Assembly (NCBI GenBank): GCA_963678675.1
Contig: OY783196.1
Coordinates: 25,832,827-25,896,826, forward strand
DNA from: Xiphydria camelus
Lineage: Eukaryota > Arthropoda > Insecta > Hymenoptera > Xiphydriidae
DNA: 64,000 bases
Reading direction: 5' to 3'
A program made the position numbers and the translations under genes. Positions within the stretch are counted from its first letter, which is position 1, and every line of letters starts with the position of its first letter. The notes below the pieces were generated by a model. That model made no database searches and was not told the DNA's origin. It was given only the letters and a program-made list of their open reading frames with translations. Below, piece by piece: positions 10,390 to 19,922 of this stretch.

Positions 10390-12254
10390 ATCGCGAGCTG
10401 TTTAAATGCTGATTAAGCGCTTATCTAAATATCGAGTTTTCCCACTTGCGCTCTTTCGCATTTCTTGATTAATCGCGCGTAAGAAGTACGCGCTACTCGG
10501 AATTGTTTGCATTGCTATCACCCCGCGAGTTGAAATGTTGATACCAGTCTGAGCATAAACTCGGCGAAAGCAAACAAATCGGCCAGTTGTAGGCTTAAAT
10601 TAATCATTGAGCGTTCAAAAACGCGAACAATTGAAAATCAGACTTGTACCTATACGTGACCGATTGTCTGCATTCGTCAAGTTTAGGCTCAACTAGTATT
10701 AAAATTTATGAACCTGAAATTCCGAAAGTTAATTTCAACGAAAAACTTCAACTTTAAGAGATTACAGCCAATATTGAGTGTATTCATTATTAGATCTATG
10801 GAGAAATTTTTGCGAACTGGGCGACTATCGGAAATAAAATAATCGATAAGCTCAAGAGCCGAAATTTTTCGTTCAAATAAACGTTCGGAACTTCAGACAC
10901 ATTAAAATTTCGACTCTCTGGACACGACAATATTGTATAAATGTTACGTGTAGACTGCGATCTTGTTTCAATACACGAAACTAGGAATCGATCTTCATTT
11001 CTCCCGCTCGAACTCCACCTCGCGCATTCGACAAAAATTCGATCCATCTCCTGAAGTATTCCCACCCGAGTAAAAGTTCGAGATAAAATTGAATTAGAAA
11101 TCCCCAATGAAATGGCTCTCTTTTCGCGGTACTTTAATCCAGAACTCTCTCGCTCGATTAAATTTTAATTGCACGGTTAATTTAGAGTTATACCCATAAG
11201 AACCCATCCACTCGGGCGTTTTTAATTTCATTCCATCCGGTGTTCTCGTTCCCGATCGGATTTCAAGTGTAAGTTAATTCTGAGACTTATCCCGGACGGG
11301 GGAATCGACGATCGCGCTGGTTTATACGATCATTTTCACTCGCTTACCGTCGTAAGTATTTATATCGCCCGCTTATATTGCAAACGTTTACGTCCCTACC
11401 GGCGGTGGTACAGGTACCATTCGTCGCACGTGCAGCCACGGTACGACCGCCGCCGTCGCGGCGATCTCGCGCGGGCCTCCAAGTTTTGATTTAGCGCCGC
11501 GCTTAGAGCGGGCTATAGGTCGATTTAATATCGACAGGTGGCAAGCCCGAGGCGAGGAAGGGGGTGGCGAATTCAGGGCCGGGAAATCGGAGCGGGTCGT
11601 AAGCGGCTTACCGTGAACAAAGTTGCCCCGTCGATGGCTCGATCCCGACAACATCGACGTCAACGTCGGGATACGCCCGATGGTTTAATAACGAGAGGAA
11701 TTTACGGTTTACGGCGTCGCGCGGCGCTCGGCGTCTCGCGTTCGCGAAATGCGGAAATCTCGGCGATGTAAGTCGGGCGGGCGTTCATTTATCTCCCTTC
11801 TCGAACTCGTATACCCGCGGCAAACTTCCCAATCCCGTCGTCGTTCCCCTCCCCTAAGACAATCTGTACGAAGAATGCACTCGGACGAGCGTCATTAATT
11901 ACGGCTCGACGATTCCGTTCCCGCGAGAGGCTCGAAAATCGTCGGGACGATTAATTCTCGTCGGACGAGAGCTCGACGTCCCGTTGTGCCTTCCGAAAAA
12001 TCTGCTCCGCTCTCGACGAAGGGGAGGGGGGAAGTCGGAGTTTTAAGGGATTTCTGATATTCCTGAAGTTCCTTTCGTCGTCTCTCGCGGGGTATGAGTG
12101 GAAAATAAAGAGGAGAGGACGACGGAGGACGATTGATTACTCGACGAAAAGCGGAGAATTACTCCGAGACGAGGCTACTTCAGTTTCGATCATACATTTG
12201 TTTACCGTGGAAGCGATGACGCGCGAACGAAAAGAAATAGTCGAGCAATCGACA
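10390..12254. other. non-coding stretch, AT-rich then CpG-rich
   Basis: About 10390-11370 is distinctly more AT-rich than its surroundings, with no repeat I recognise. About 11370-12254 returns to CpG-rich sequence. No supported gene. If the terminal exon at 13165 belongs to a long gene, this stretch would be part of an intron. Confidence 0.4.
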
Positions 12255-12581
12255 TACACGGAGAAACAAATTAGCGAGTTTAATTAAATTGGCGATCATG
12301 GGCAGGGGAACACTGATCAATTTGTTTGAATTAAATAATTTGGTTATAATGATTGATAACTGTTGGACAAAAACAAGCGATGGTCAATTCTACCGAATTA
12401 TTAGTTCAAGCGCTCAAAACAATTTGGCCACAACTAGAAAATTACAGTAACCGCAGTGATAATTTTCTTCGCAATAGCAAGAATTCTTGCTACGCTAGCA
12501 ATATTTTTCTAGTTGTCACCAAATAAATGTCCGAGGCAGCCAGAAATATAGTTGGATTAGCTAAATTTTTTTTTTTCAGTG
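12255..12581 (+). mobile_element. family C element, diverged copy C2, with inner hairpin
   Basis: Ends TACACGGAGAAACAAATT and AATTTTTTTTTTTCAGTGA. Inner words match family C: TTTAATTAAATTGGCGATCA, GGGGAACACTGATCAA and AATAATTTGGTTATAATGATT. It is longer than the other copies because of an extra segment at about 12430-12516, whose edges ACAACTAGAAAA and TTTTTCTAGTTGT are inverted repeats. That segment is probably a small insertion. Confidence 0.65.
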
Positions 12582-13164
12582 AGTAACTCGATCTGTATTC
12601 TCCCGCCGATATATTTTGTGTTTCAAGATAAAAAATATTTTCGTTTTTTTTTTGTTTTTTGACGATAACTTTTGTTTAAATCAATATTTCGATCTAAAAA
12701 TTTACTGAGAGCTTACTTATTATATAAATACAAAATATACCTGAACACGTGGAAACAAATTCGAGCCGGGGGCACCTTTCATATGCCTTCATACCCTTTC
12801 TCACGCGCCTTTCTTTCCTCACTTATCAAACGTCTCACGAACTTTTCGATTCCGGAAAGATCACAACGAGTGGACACGATAATTACTCAATCTCTCGCTT
12901 GTTATCGGCACCGCAAGAAAACGTGTGGTATTGTATTATCGCGGATCCGCGTCGATCTCAACGACGATGAGAAAGTGTATCGGGATAACGAAGCGAGTAG
13001 GAACAGAGAAAAATTACAGCCAAGCGCATCGTGTGACGTCGAAGAATCCACTCCACTTTTCATCGTCCCTACTCCCCTCCCGCCCCTCGAGCGAAACCCT
13101 CGTTATAGCCCTCTCGCGATCCTCGCCTCTGACTCACCGCACGTCTCCTCCCTTCCCGTTTCAG
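12582..13164 (+). other. probable intron sequence upstream of a terminal exon
   Basis: Starts AT-rich with T runs and becomes pyrimidine-rich toward 13164 (CTCCTCCCTTCCCGTTTCAG), a good 3' splice site. Open frames here run straight through the acceptor and look incidental. I did not find a branch point or upstream exon with certainty. Confidence 0.4.
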
Positions 13165-13320
13165 CTGATGAATACCCACAACTGGAAGCCCGCCTACCAC
13201 CTGGACAATCGTTATCGACTGATGCGCAACGAGCCGATGCTGGATCCCGAGGGAAACGAGACAACGGAGATCGGCGAGGACGACACCGCGAATAATCTCG
13301 AGTTGACCACCGAGGAGTAG
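13165..13320 (+). CDS. probable terminal coding exon, unknown protein
   Basis: I do not recognise the protein. What supports an exon is a strong acceptor (polypyrimidine tract ending TTTCAG at 13164), 51 codons in one frame ending at TAG (13318-13320), and codon choice with mostly G or C in third positions. The composition is protein-like, unlike the Arg/Ser-rich chance frames nearby. The peptide starts LMNTHNWKPAYHLDNRYRLM and becomes strongly acidic, ending NNLELTTEE. It contains YRLM, which fits the Y-x-x-hydrophobic endocytic sorting signal. An aromatic/basic stretch followed by an acidic tail could be the cytoplasmic end of a membrane protein, but that is inference. The internal ATG at 13168 could be a start only if this were a tiny standalone gene, which I think unlikely. 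Upstream exons were not found. The first AATAAA I noticed downstream is far away, at 15600-15605. Confidence 0.5.
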   Translation: MMNTHNWKPAYHLDNRYRLMRNEPMLDPEGNETTEIGEDDTANNLELTTEE

Positions 13321-15640
13321 GTTCCGCGGCGCTGGTCTCGAAGGAGCGCAGCCCAAGTGCGATTTCAGAAAATGTCTTATCCTTTGTCATTCGATCGCGC
13401 GTTTTAACGATGGATTTTTCAAAATATACGTCGATCTCGAGTCCTTTGGTATGAAGTGGAAAATAGGACGACTATAAAGGAATTGAGAAGCCGGCAGTGA
13501 ACCACAGGATGTAAAGAGCCGCGAATCCGCAAAGCTCTCGAAGACCTCCGACGGCGGGGGTGGGTCGCGCAGCACGGGTCTTCTCTCATTATCTTCGCAC
13601 GGCCACCTACGGAATCCTTTGAGGGAAACCACGGCAAATCGTGCCCGCGTGTACGGATAGAAGCTCTGCAGCTCCTCCGCGCGGTGGGTGACGTTTGCGT
13701 CAACCGCCGCGCGCTTATAGGTCTTATCGGAGCGGAGACGGGGCTGCGGGAACGTCGCCTGCCGACTTTCATAACCTCGCGGAATATTTGTTTGTCGGTC
13801 CGAATTTAATATACGCCTGCGCGCGCCTTGAGCGGCCATCGGGGGGGAGCCCGAATTCGTCGCGCTCATATCGATGCCCGCGCGCACGGAATTTATCATC
13901 AAGAAGACCGACTCCCCGCAGAGATTCCGGCTTCCGGCATCGCGAGAGGGCACCTCGCACACCTGCCTCGCTCTCGCACCCTTGAATCAGCGCGCGCGCG
14001 CGCAGGCTGGAGTGGAGCGGAAGCACACGGGAGAGGGTGGCGCGGTCGTTTTCTCGAGACCTTCCTCCGTGGAGAGCGATAAATTTGGCGTTCCGTTTAA
14101 AAGGAAAGCTTCCGCGCGCGCACCCAACCTGGCATTTCGGTGCGAGTTTCTGAATCTTTTCGCGGCGCGGGGTGGAATCGTCCCTGCCGACCTCCGGTGG
14201 GTTCGGGAGTGGGGGATGTGAATGTGAGATAAGAATCTCCCGCGATCCGACAGGCCGCGAACCACCCTTCCCCGTTCCTCCACTTCCCATTAACCTTCCA
14301 TCTCCAGGAAAACTGAGAGCAATCGCGAATAAGGGCAACTCTGGCGGAGAGGAGAGCGGCTATAATTGGCAGTCGATTAACGGAAATAGAAGATTCGCTT
14401 CGCTTTCTAACGCGTAGGCGCGCGCGCGCGGGTTCGGGGAGCGATTGTAGCGGGTCGAAAGATACGAGCAATTTCGAAGACCCTCGGCGATATGCTCGCG
14501 GAACTCGGTTGTCCTTAGGTAAGAAAAGGGGGCGTGGTCGATTGCAGCACGGATCGTAAGCACCTGTAAAACAAGCCTCAAACGTAACGCGGGTATTTAG
14601 AGGTTTCGAAATACGTGCTTGTGTGCGCTAAGGATTACTTTGAGCTCCCATAGAATTAGCCCTGTGTTTTTTAATCAAACACGTATAATTTTACATTTTC
14701 ATTCACACTTCAAAGTAAGTTTTCCTTGTTCGAGTTTCAATTTAAAAACGTCTCTGTATGCGCTGAACTCCTTTCTCTCCCGCTTATACGTCGAGTGGTG
14801 CTCACATTACCCTCGGCAAATAATACCGACGCGCGAGAGGTGTATTTGTTTCAACCACAGCGCCGTGTGGTGCCCCCGTGGCGCAGCTCGCAGCCGCGAT
14901 CTTCGTCGTGCAGAATACGCCGACGAGACCATTTTGCTCGACGCGCCGCTTAATTAGATAATTAGAGCTTCCAGTGTACACTGTAAGTGCACCGAATACT
15001 CGAGATTAGCCGAAAACGAGCGATGCCGCACCTGCTGTGTGTGCTCGAAGGGAAAATTCGTTCCGATTCCTGGTCACGCCGGTTGCGCTTTTCCCTACTG
15101 GGGAACAGAAGCGAGCGTCTATAGACACCGTCGTCGCCGGTAGCGGCTGATAATTTCTCGCATCCCCCCGCTGGCACGCGTGTCTTCTCGTCTTCGACCT
15201 CCACGACCTTCGCCTCGGTCGGACGAGCTACGGGGTGTACGGTATTAACGCGACGCTCAATTAAGTAGTCTACGCGGACTTCAAAGCGAACGAGGAAGAA
15301 GGAGAGTATTCAAAGACGAGGAAGGAGCAGAAGGGATTAGGTAGTCGCTGGAGTACGTAAGTGTACTCGGGTACGTAAATACGTTAGAGCTCTCGTTAAG
15401 GGGCCACGACGAGCGGCGATGCACCGCGCGAGAGGGTAATGCGATGGGTGTATAAAAAGCGTTGGGAATTCTACCGCTTTTTCTCTCAAACATAAAAACT
15501 CGAATCAAGAGACCCGCGTGACCGCGTCCGTCACTGACATCCTCGAATGATTCAGAATCGTTCGCTTCTCGGGGCCCCGAGATTCCGCGCTGACCACGGA
15601 ATAAACGTTTAATCCGGCGAGTCTGCTTCAATTTGAGCTT
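13321..15640. other. possible 3' UTR then CpG-rich non-coding stretch
   Basis: The first part may be 3' untranslated sequence of the exon ending at 13320. The rest is CpG-rich with short CG-alternating runs (13990-14001 and 14417-14429) and no supported gene. Open frames occur on both strands over the same bases. Confidence 0.4.
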
Positions 15641-15644
15641 TTAA

Positions 15645-16061
15645 CCCTTTTAGTGCCGGACGACGATATATCGTCGTTCGCTCAGGACCGATATTGGTTA
15701 TTTTATTAAAAATGATTGAAAACGTAATGATTATACTTCATACTACGTGACCTGCATAAAACTATGATCAAACGATGATTATTATGTGCAAATATCGTTT
15801 GTAGAAGAGGAACTTGTTTATATGTTTTTCGTCGCGTTTAATATTTACGTTATTCGTATGATTTTCAATATATATTGAAATACAATTGACACATTACATT
15901 ATTCTCTCTTTCTTCTGTAATACGCTGCATTTTGAATTTTTTAAATATCATTCTTAGTTTGGTTTTTATGAGCCTTTCCCTAAACTAAATTAAAGTAAAT
16001 TCGGCAAATTCGTCCGGTTATCTTTGCACAAACACACGGTTTTCGCTCGACACTAAAAGGG
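15645..16061. mobile_element. piggyBac-like MITE, TTAA flanks, 417 bp
   Basis: Flanked by TTAA on both sides (15641-15644 and 16062-16065), the hallmark target duplication of piggyBac elements. Terminal inverted repeats are CCCTTTTAGTGCC and its partner ACACTAAAAGGG. Just inside the left end is a palindrome ACGACGATATATCGTCGT. The interior is AT-rich and non-coding, so the element must have been moved by a transposase encoded elsewhere. Confidence 0.85.
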
Positions 16062-16065
16062 TTAA

Positions 16066-16818
16066 TCGGAGAAGACAGCTGCCCAGAAAAATTCCCCCGC
16101 TTTTTGCCCTCTTCTCGCGGTCCCTCTCAAGTAAGTGTACGCGCACGGCAAGCTCTCGTGAGGCGACGGGGACGCGGTTCCTCCTCCTTGGATCGCAAAT
16201 GGAACACAGTGCGAGCGCCTTGTCCGACGATCCGGGGTCCGGCGGTGTTCATCACCGCGCGCGGCGATTCCTATTCATACTCTCTCTCTCTGCGCGCAGC
16301 GGCTGGATCAACGGGCACGTCTCCGCGGTGCGCGTAAATATATGCACGCGCGCGCGCGTACGAGCCTCGATGCACGCACGTGCAGCGGACGGGAAGAGAG
16401 CACGCGCGTGTTGAAAGTAAAAAGTTGCATACATACATTAGCAGATTAAAAGCGGTCGAGGGCCGGGGAGCCTTTTTACTCGCGGCGAGTTTCAACCGTC
16501 GCGCACTCGCGTTTATGTGTGGGTCGCTCCAAACTCGTCGACAGTGGTGCGGTGGTGCCCCGATCGGATGGAAAACGCGGGGTGGATTGCGAGGGGGGGG
16601 AAGGGCGAGGCGGGGAAAACAAAGAGGGACCTGTGGACCGTTGTTTAGCTATTTTTATCGCGTCAATGTAGTTATCCTCCTCTTCTGGGTGAACGACGGC
16701 ATTGAAATTCGATCCTGAATGCGTTAGGAGCTCGAATTCATCGGTCCTCTCCAGCTCGATCGACATTATTTCTCCCGTCTATCGGCTAATCGTCGTATCA
16801 TATGCAGAGAGAAAATTA
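16066..16818. other. CpG-rich non-coding stretch
   Basis: Contains a GTAAGT at about 16131 but no convincing exon in front of it, CG-alternating runs around 16350-16361, and a G run near 16595. Nothing else identified. Confidence 0.4.
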
Positions 16819-17214
16819 CTTACGGGGTCGCGAGTAATTATTTATTTACGTCAATGAAATCTCTTAATACACATCCGTTTGATATCTCTTTCTTACGATC
16901 ATGTGGAATGGTATGTGATTGCAAGGAAGAAATATCTGATTAATATATGAAAAAAGATCTAATCGAGCCGCTCGCTGCAACATCAACTCAGGTCGGGTTG
17001 AACTTTTGTTCTAGATTTATTCATTTCCACGCGTCCAGCGTCATATCAACTACGTGCGGTATCCGGTTAATTCTGTAACTGATACTGCACATAAATATTC
17101 GATATGACGCTGGATGTAAAAATTGATAAATCTATAACAGAAACTTAAGTCGTTGCAGCAGCGAACGGCTCGATTGAGGTAAATAAATAACTAATATACT
17201 TGCGACCATGCAAG
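16819..17214. mobile_element. palindromic MITE-like element M, ~396 bp
   Basis: Outer arms CTTACGGGGTCGCGAGTAAT and, inverted, ATATACTTGCGACCATGCAAG share GTCGC.AGTA and TTATTTATTTAC. Inner arms match over more than 80 bp: ATCGAGCCGCTCGCTGC / GCAGCGAACGGCTCGAT, CTAGATTTATTCATTT / AAATTGATAAATCTAT and CCAGCGTCATATC / GATATGACGCTGG. The left side carries about 100 extra bases between the outer and inner arms, so it is asymmetric. Non-coding. Confidence 0.75.
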
Positions 17215-17383
17215 CAATTATTGGTAGGTGCAACTAATTCCTATTTTCTGTGTACCGTGCACTTGGAGTGTGGAGGGAAAAATGAACTCGAATCACTCTA
17301 CATTCTGCTGCAGCGAGGGAAGAAAATACATAAAGATCGAAAAGAAACGGGGCGAACGTCAACGCTGTACCATCTCGACACGA

Positions 17384-17565
17384 AGGCCGGCCTGAGACAG
17401 CCGAAATGTCTTTCTGAATTCAGAAACGGAATTATGAATCTGACACAGATCGAATAAAGAATTCAGAATCTGAAATAATCAGAACGTCTGTGCCGCATAC
17501 TTCAATTTACATACAATTCCGTGCGTTCTGAATTCAGACATTTTCCGGCTGTCTGAGGCCGGCCT
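17384..17565. mobile_element. palindromic MITE-like element N, 182 bp
   Basis: Inverted ends AGGCCGGCCTGAGACAGCCG and CGGCTGTCTGAGGCCGGCCT, then TTCTGAATTCAGAA against TTCTGAATTCAGA, and CGGAATT against AATTCCG. Arms are about 75 bp with a diverged centre. Non-coding. The outermost AGGCCGGCCT is itself self-complementary, so the exact boundary and target duplication cannot be fixed. Confidence 0.75.
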
Positions 17566-18062
17566 AACGTGCCGGTGTATCCGACGTACCTGCTCGAAAA
17601 ACGACAGGTAACGACGATTCCTCGGAGCAGATTTTACAATCACCCTCCCCCCCCCCCTTCAGTGGCTATCAACCCGGTTGAACGCGTGTTTAATTCCGCC
17701 GCCCAAATAAATCGACGATGACGACAGAAGCCACAATTAAAAGCCTCGCGGGAAATCTTCCATCTCGAGCAACATTGCGCAATGTTACTCTTCGGTAGCG
17801 CCGAATACTCGCGAGGCAACGACAATGCAATCGAGTTTTCTCGTCGAGGAGAAATGACGCGAGATGCCAGGTATAATTCTGGCGCTGCGATGCAACGGTT
17901 GCACGGATCGACGGTAGACCGGTCCTAGGGGGACACTGCCAGAGGCTGTCAACCGTTACTTGGTCGGTACCAGCTCGAATTTATCGGATCTCCGAGCAAT
18001 CCGGTTCTCTCACTAATTTTGTTATTATAGATTTGACAAATTTAGACAGAATTCTTTACCCG
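17566..18062. other. non-coding stretch, nothing identified
   Basis: Ordinary mixed-composition DNA with a C run at about 17647-17657. No supported gene or repeat. Confidence 0.4.
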
Positions 18063-18287
18063 CACGGAGAAAATTTAATGGTAACGATTACCATGCTGGA
18101 ATAGTAAATAGGTGACAGCTTCGACAGTATCGTGCTGAATAATCTGCAACATAGTAATGATTACCGTTCGAGTAGTAATAATAATCACTATTTTGCGCAG
18201 ATTATTCAACACAATTTTATCGAAGCTCTGTTACCTATTTACTATTCTGGAATGGTAATTATTATTGTTCGATTTTCTGCGTTTGTG
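18063..18287. mobile_element. palindromic MITE-like element O, ~225 bp
   Basis: Left arm CACGGAGAAAAT...GGTAACGATTACCAT... and right arm ...GGTAATTATTATTGTTCGATTTTCTGCGTTTGTG pair over about 95 bp. Matching words are GGAATAGTAAATAGGT / ACCTATTTACTATTC and TGAATAATCTGC / GCAGATTATTCA. The left end resembles the CACTGAGAAAA terminus of families A-D, the right end less so. Non-coding. Confidence 0.7.
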
Positions 18288-18390
18288 TATTTTCTTCATT
18301 TTCAACCTTATCAAAGCTGGAAGACGGTATTTTGAAATGCAGCACACGTCATAGCACTGCATAGTTTATCGCTCTCGCACTCGTTGTGCT

Positions 18391-18459
18391 CGGCATAAGT
18401 GCGTTTCTCATGGCTTTTCGATGACGTCATAATACAGTAAAGAGAAACGCACTTATAAC
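18391..18459. repeat. short inverted repeat
   Basis: TAAGTGCGTTTCTC at the left and GAGAAACGCACTTAT at the right enclose about 40 bases including TGACGTCA. Too short to classify; it could be a tiny MITE or a chance hairpin. Confidence 0.55.
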
Positions 18460-19440
18460 TCGGTGAATAATTATTTTTTCGGATAGTTTCTTTTGTGTGT
18501 TACGTTGAATATGTGTACAGGTGGCAAATCGAATTAAAAATATGAATATTCTTTTATCCGATAACCGAATTGCGATATCTGCAGTTGCATCGCGTGAGGT
18601 TACTCGCGGACGCGGTCGGCTTGACGTTGCGAATACCCGCGATTGCTTTCGCGTTTGCGGTTGGTCATCGATTTTTTCCGGTCGCAGATTTCATCGCAAG
18701 AAAAGCTCGCAACGACGTCTCTCCTTTTGCATCGTGTCTATCGCTTTAGCGGCATTTATAAGTTTGCAACGAGGGACATCGACGAAATAAAAATACCAGG
18801 TGTTACGAAGTTATATCGATAAAGTTACAAAATCGATAAAAATTCCCTGCTCTGTCTTCAGTCTGGCTAACAAAAAATTCGTAGAGAAGCAATGTCTTCT
18901 TCCCGAAAACACCAATTCGATGAAAAAGGTTAAACGGTAAGGGTCGAAGGTTTGCGCACGCAGTTCGATGCAACTTCGAAATCGAACATCGAGAGTGCGC
19001 GCCAGGTGGTTGCCAACCCGGACCTTATGGCGAACGCCGGCGGCGCGAGACGGGCGGCCGCCCGGTGCACGAAATGGGACTCACGCCAGAAGGCGGAGTG
19101 CGCGAGGAACGTTTCGGCGAGGGCGAAGTGGGGGGGAGGGAGAGAGAGAGAGAGAGAGAATACGCGAGGGGAAATCGCGGGAGGGGGTGAGCGAGGTGTA
19201 GAGAGGAAAGCCCACCAGGTGCCTCTACAAAGCGTCCATTGAGCAACGGACAATAGCCTGGCAACGTCCGAAATATCGCGACACGAGCGACCCCCGTACG
19301 ACCCGCGGATTACCCGGGTAAAAAGTAACGAGGGCGCGGATGCGCGGTGCCCGAAACATCGAGAAGCAGCCGAACGGGGAAATCAATCGGCTGTTATCGT
19401 CGTGACACGACCACGTGGCCGAGAAGGTCGAATATACTTA
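18460..19440. other. non-coding stretch, CpG/GA-rich in its second half
   Basis: A short GA run lies at about 19140-19159. Overlapping open frames in 18930-19264 on both strands are an effect of GC content and purine skew. Nothing else identified. Confidence 0.4.
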
Positions 19441-19717
19441 CCATATCGACACTTTAGTTCTAATAGGTCGTATCCCACATTCAGACAATTATCCAGGGGA
19501 CGATAAAAACGCTTGTTGTTCTTTAGAATAATCGTTATAACAATTTGAATATCATCACTTGATGAAGAAATATTGAAATTGTTATATTATCACTCGATGA
19601 AGAAATAATCAAATTCTTATAACGATTATTCTCCAAAGAATAACAAACGTTTTTATCGTCTCCTGGATAACTGTCTGAATGTGGGATACGACCTATTGGA
19701 ACTAAGGTATCGATATG
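19441..19717. mobile_element. palindromic MITE E1, ~277 bp
   Basis: Arms of about 120 bp: CATATCGACACTTTAGTTCT / AACTAAGGTATCGATATG, AGGTCGTATCCCACATTCAG / CTGAATGTGGGATACGACCT, CGATAAAAACG / CGTTTTTATCG, and AGAATAATCGTTATAA / TTATAACGATTATTCT. The centre holds a small repeat (ATCATCACTTGATGAAGAAA and ATCACTCGATGAAGAAA). It directly abuts element E2a, sharing GATATG at the junction. Non-coding. Confidence 0.8.
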
Positions 19718-19922
19718 AGGCTAAACTTACTCGCCAGGAAAGGGACTTCAATCACTATTATCTAATTATCTATGAGCTTTTGGCTCATGTTTGTGTAATA
19801 CTTTTTTGAAGATAATAGTTTTATCTACAATAAAGTCTTATATCGATGTAGAGGCTAAAAGCTCATAAATAATGAGTAGAGATAGCGATTGAAGTTTCTT
19901 CCCTGACGAGTAAGTTTAGCCT
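19718..19922. mobile_element. palindromic MITE E2, copy E2a
   Basis: Ends AGGCTAAACTTACTCGCCAG and CTGACGAGTAAGTTTAGCCT. Same element as at 26470 and 40876. Flanks are GATATG (left, the end of E1) and CATGTG (right), so any 6-bp target duplication is imperfect here. Non-coding. Confidence 0.85.
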
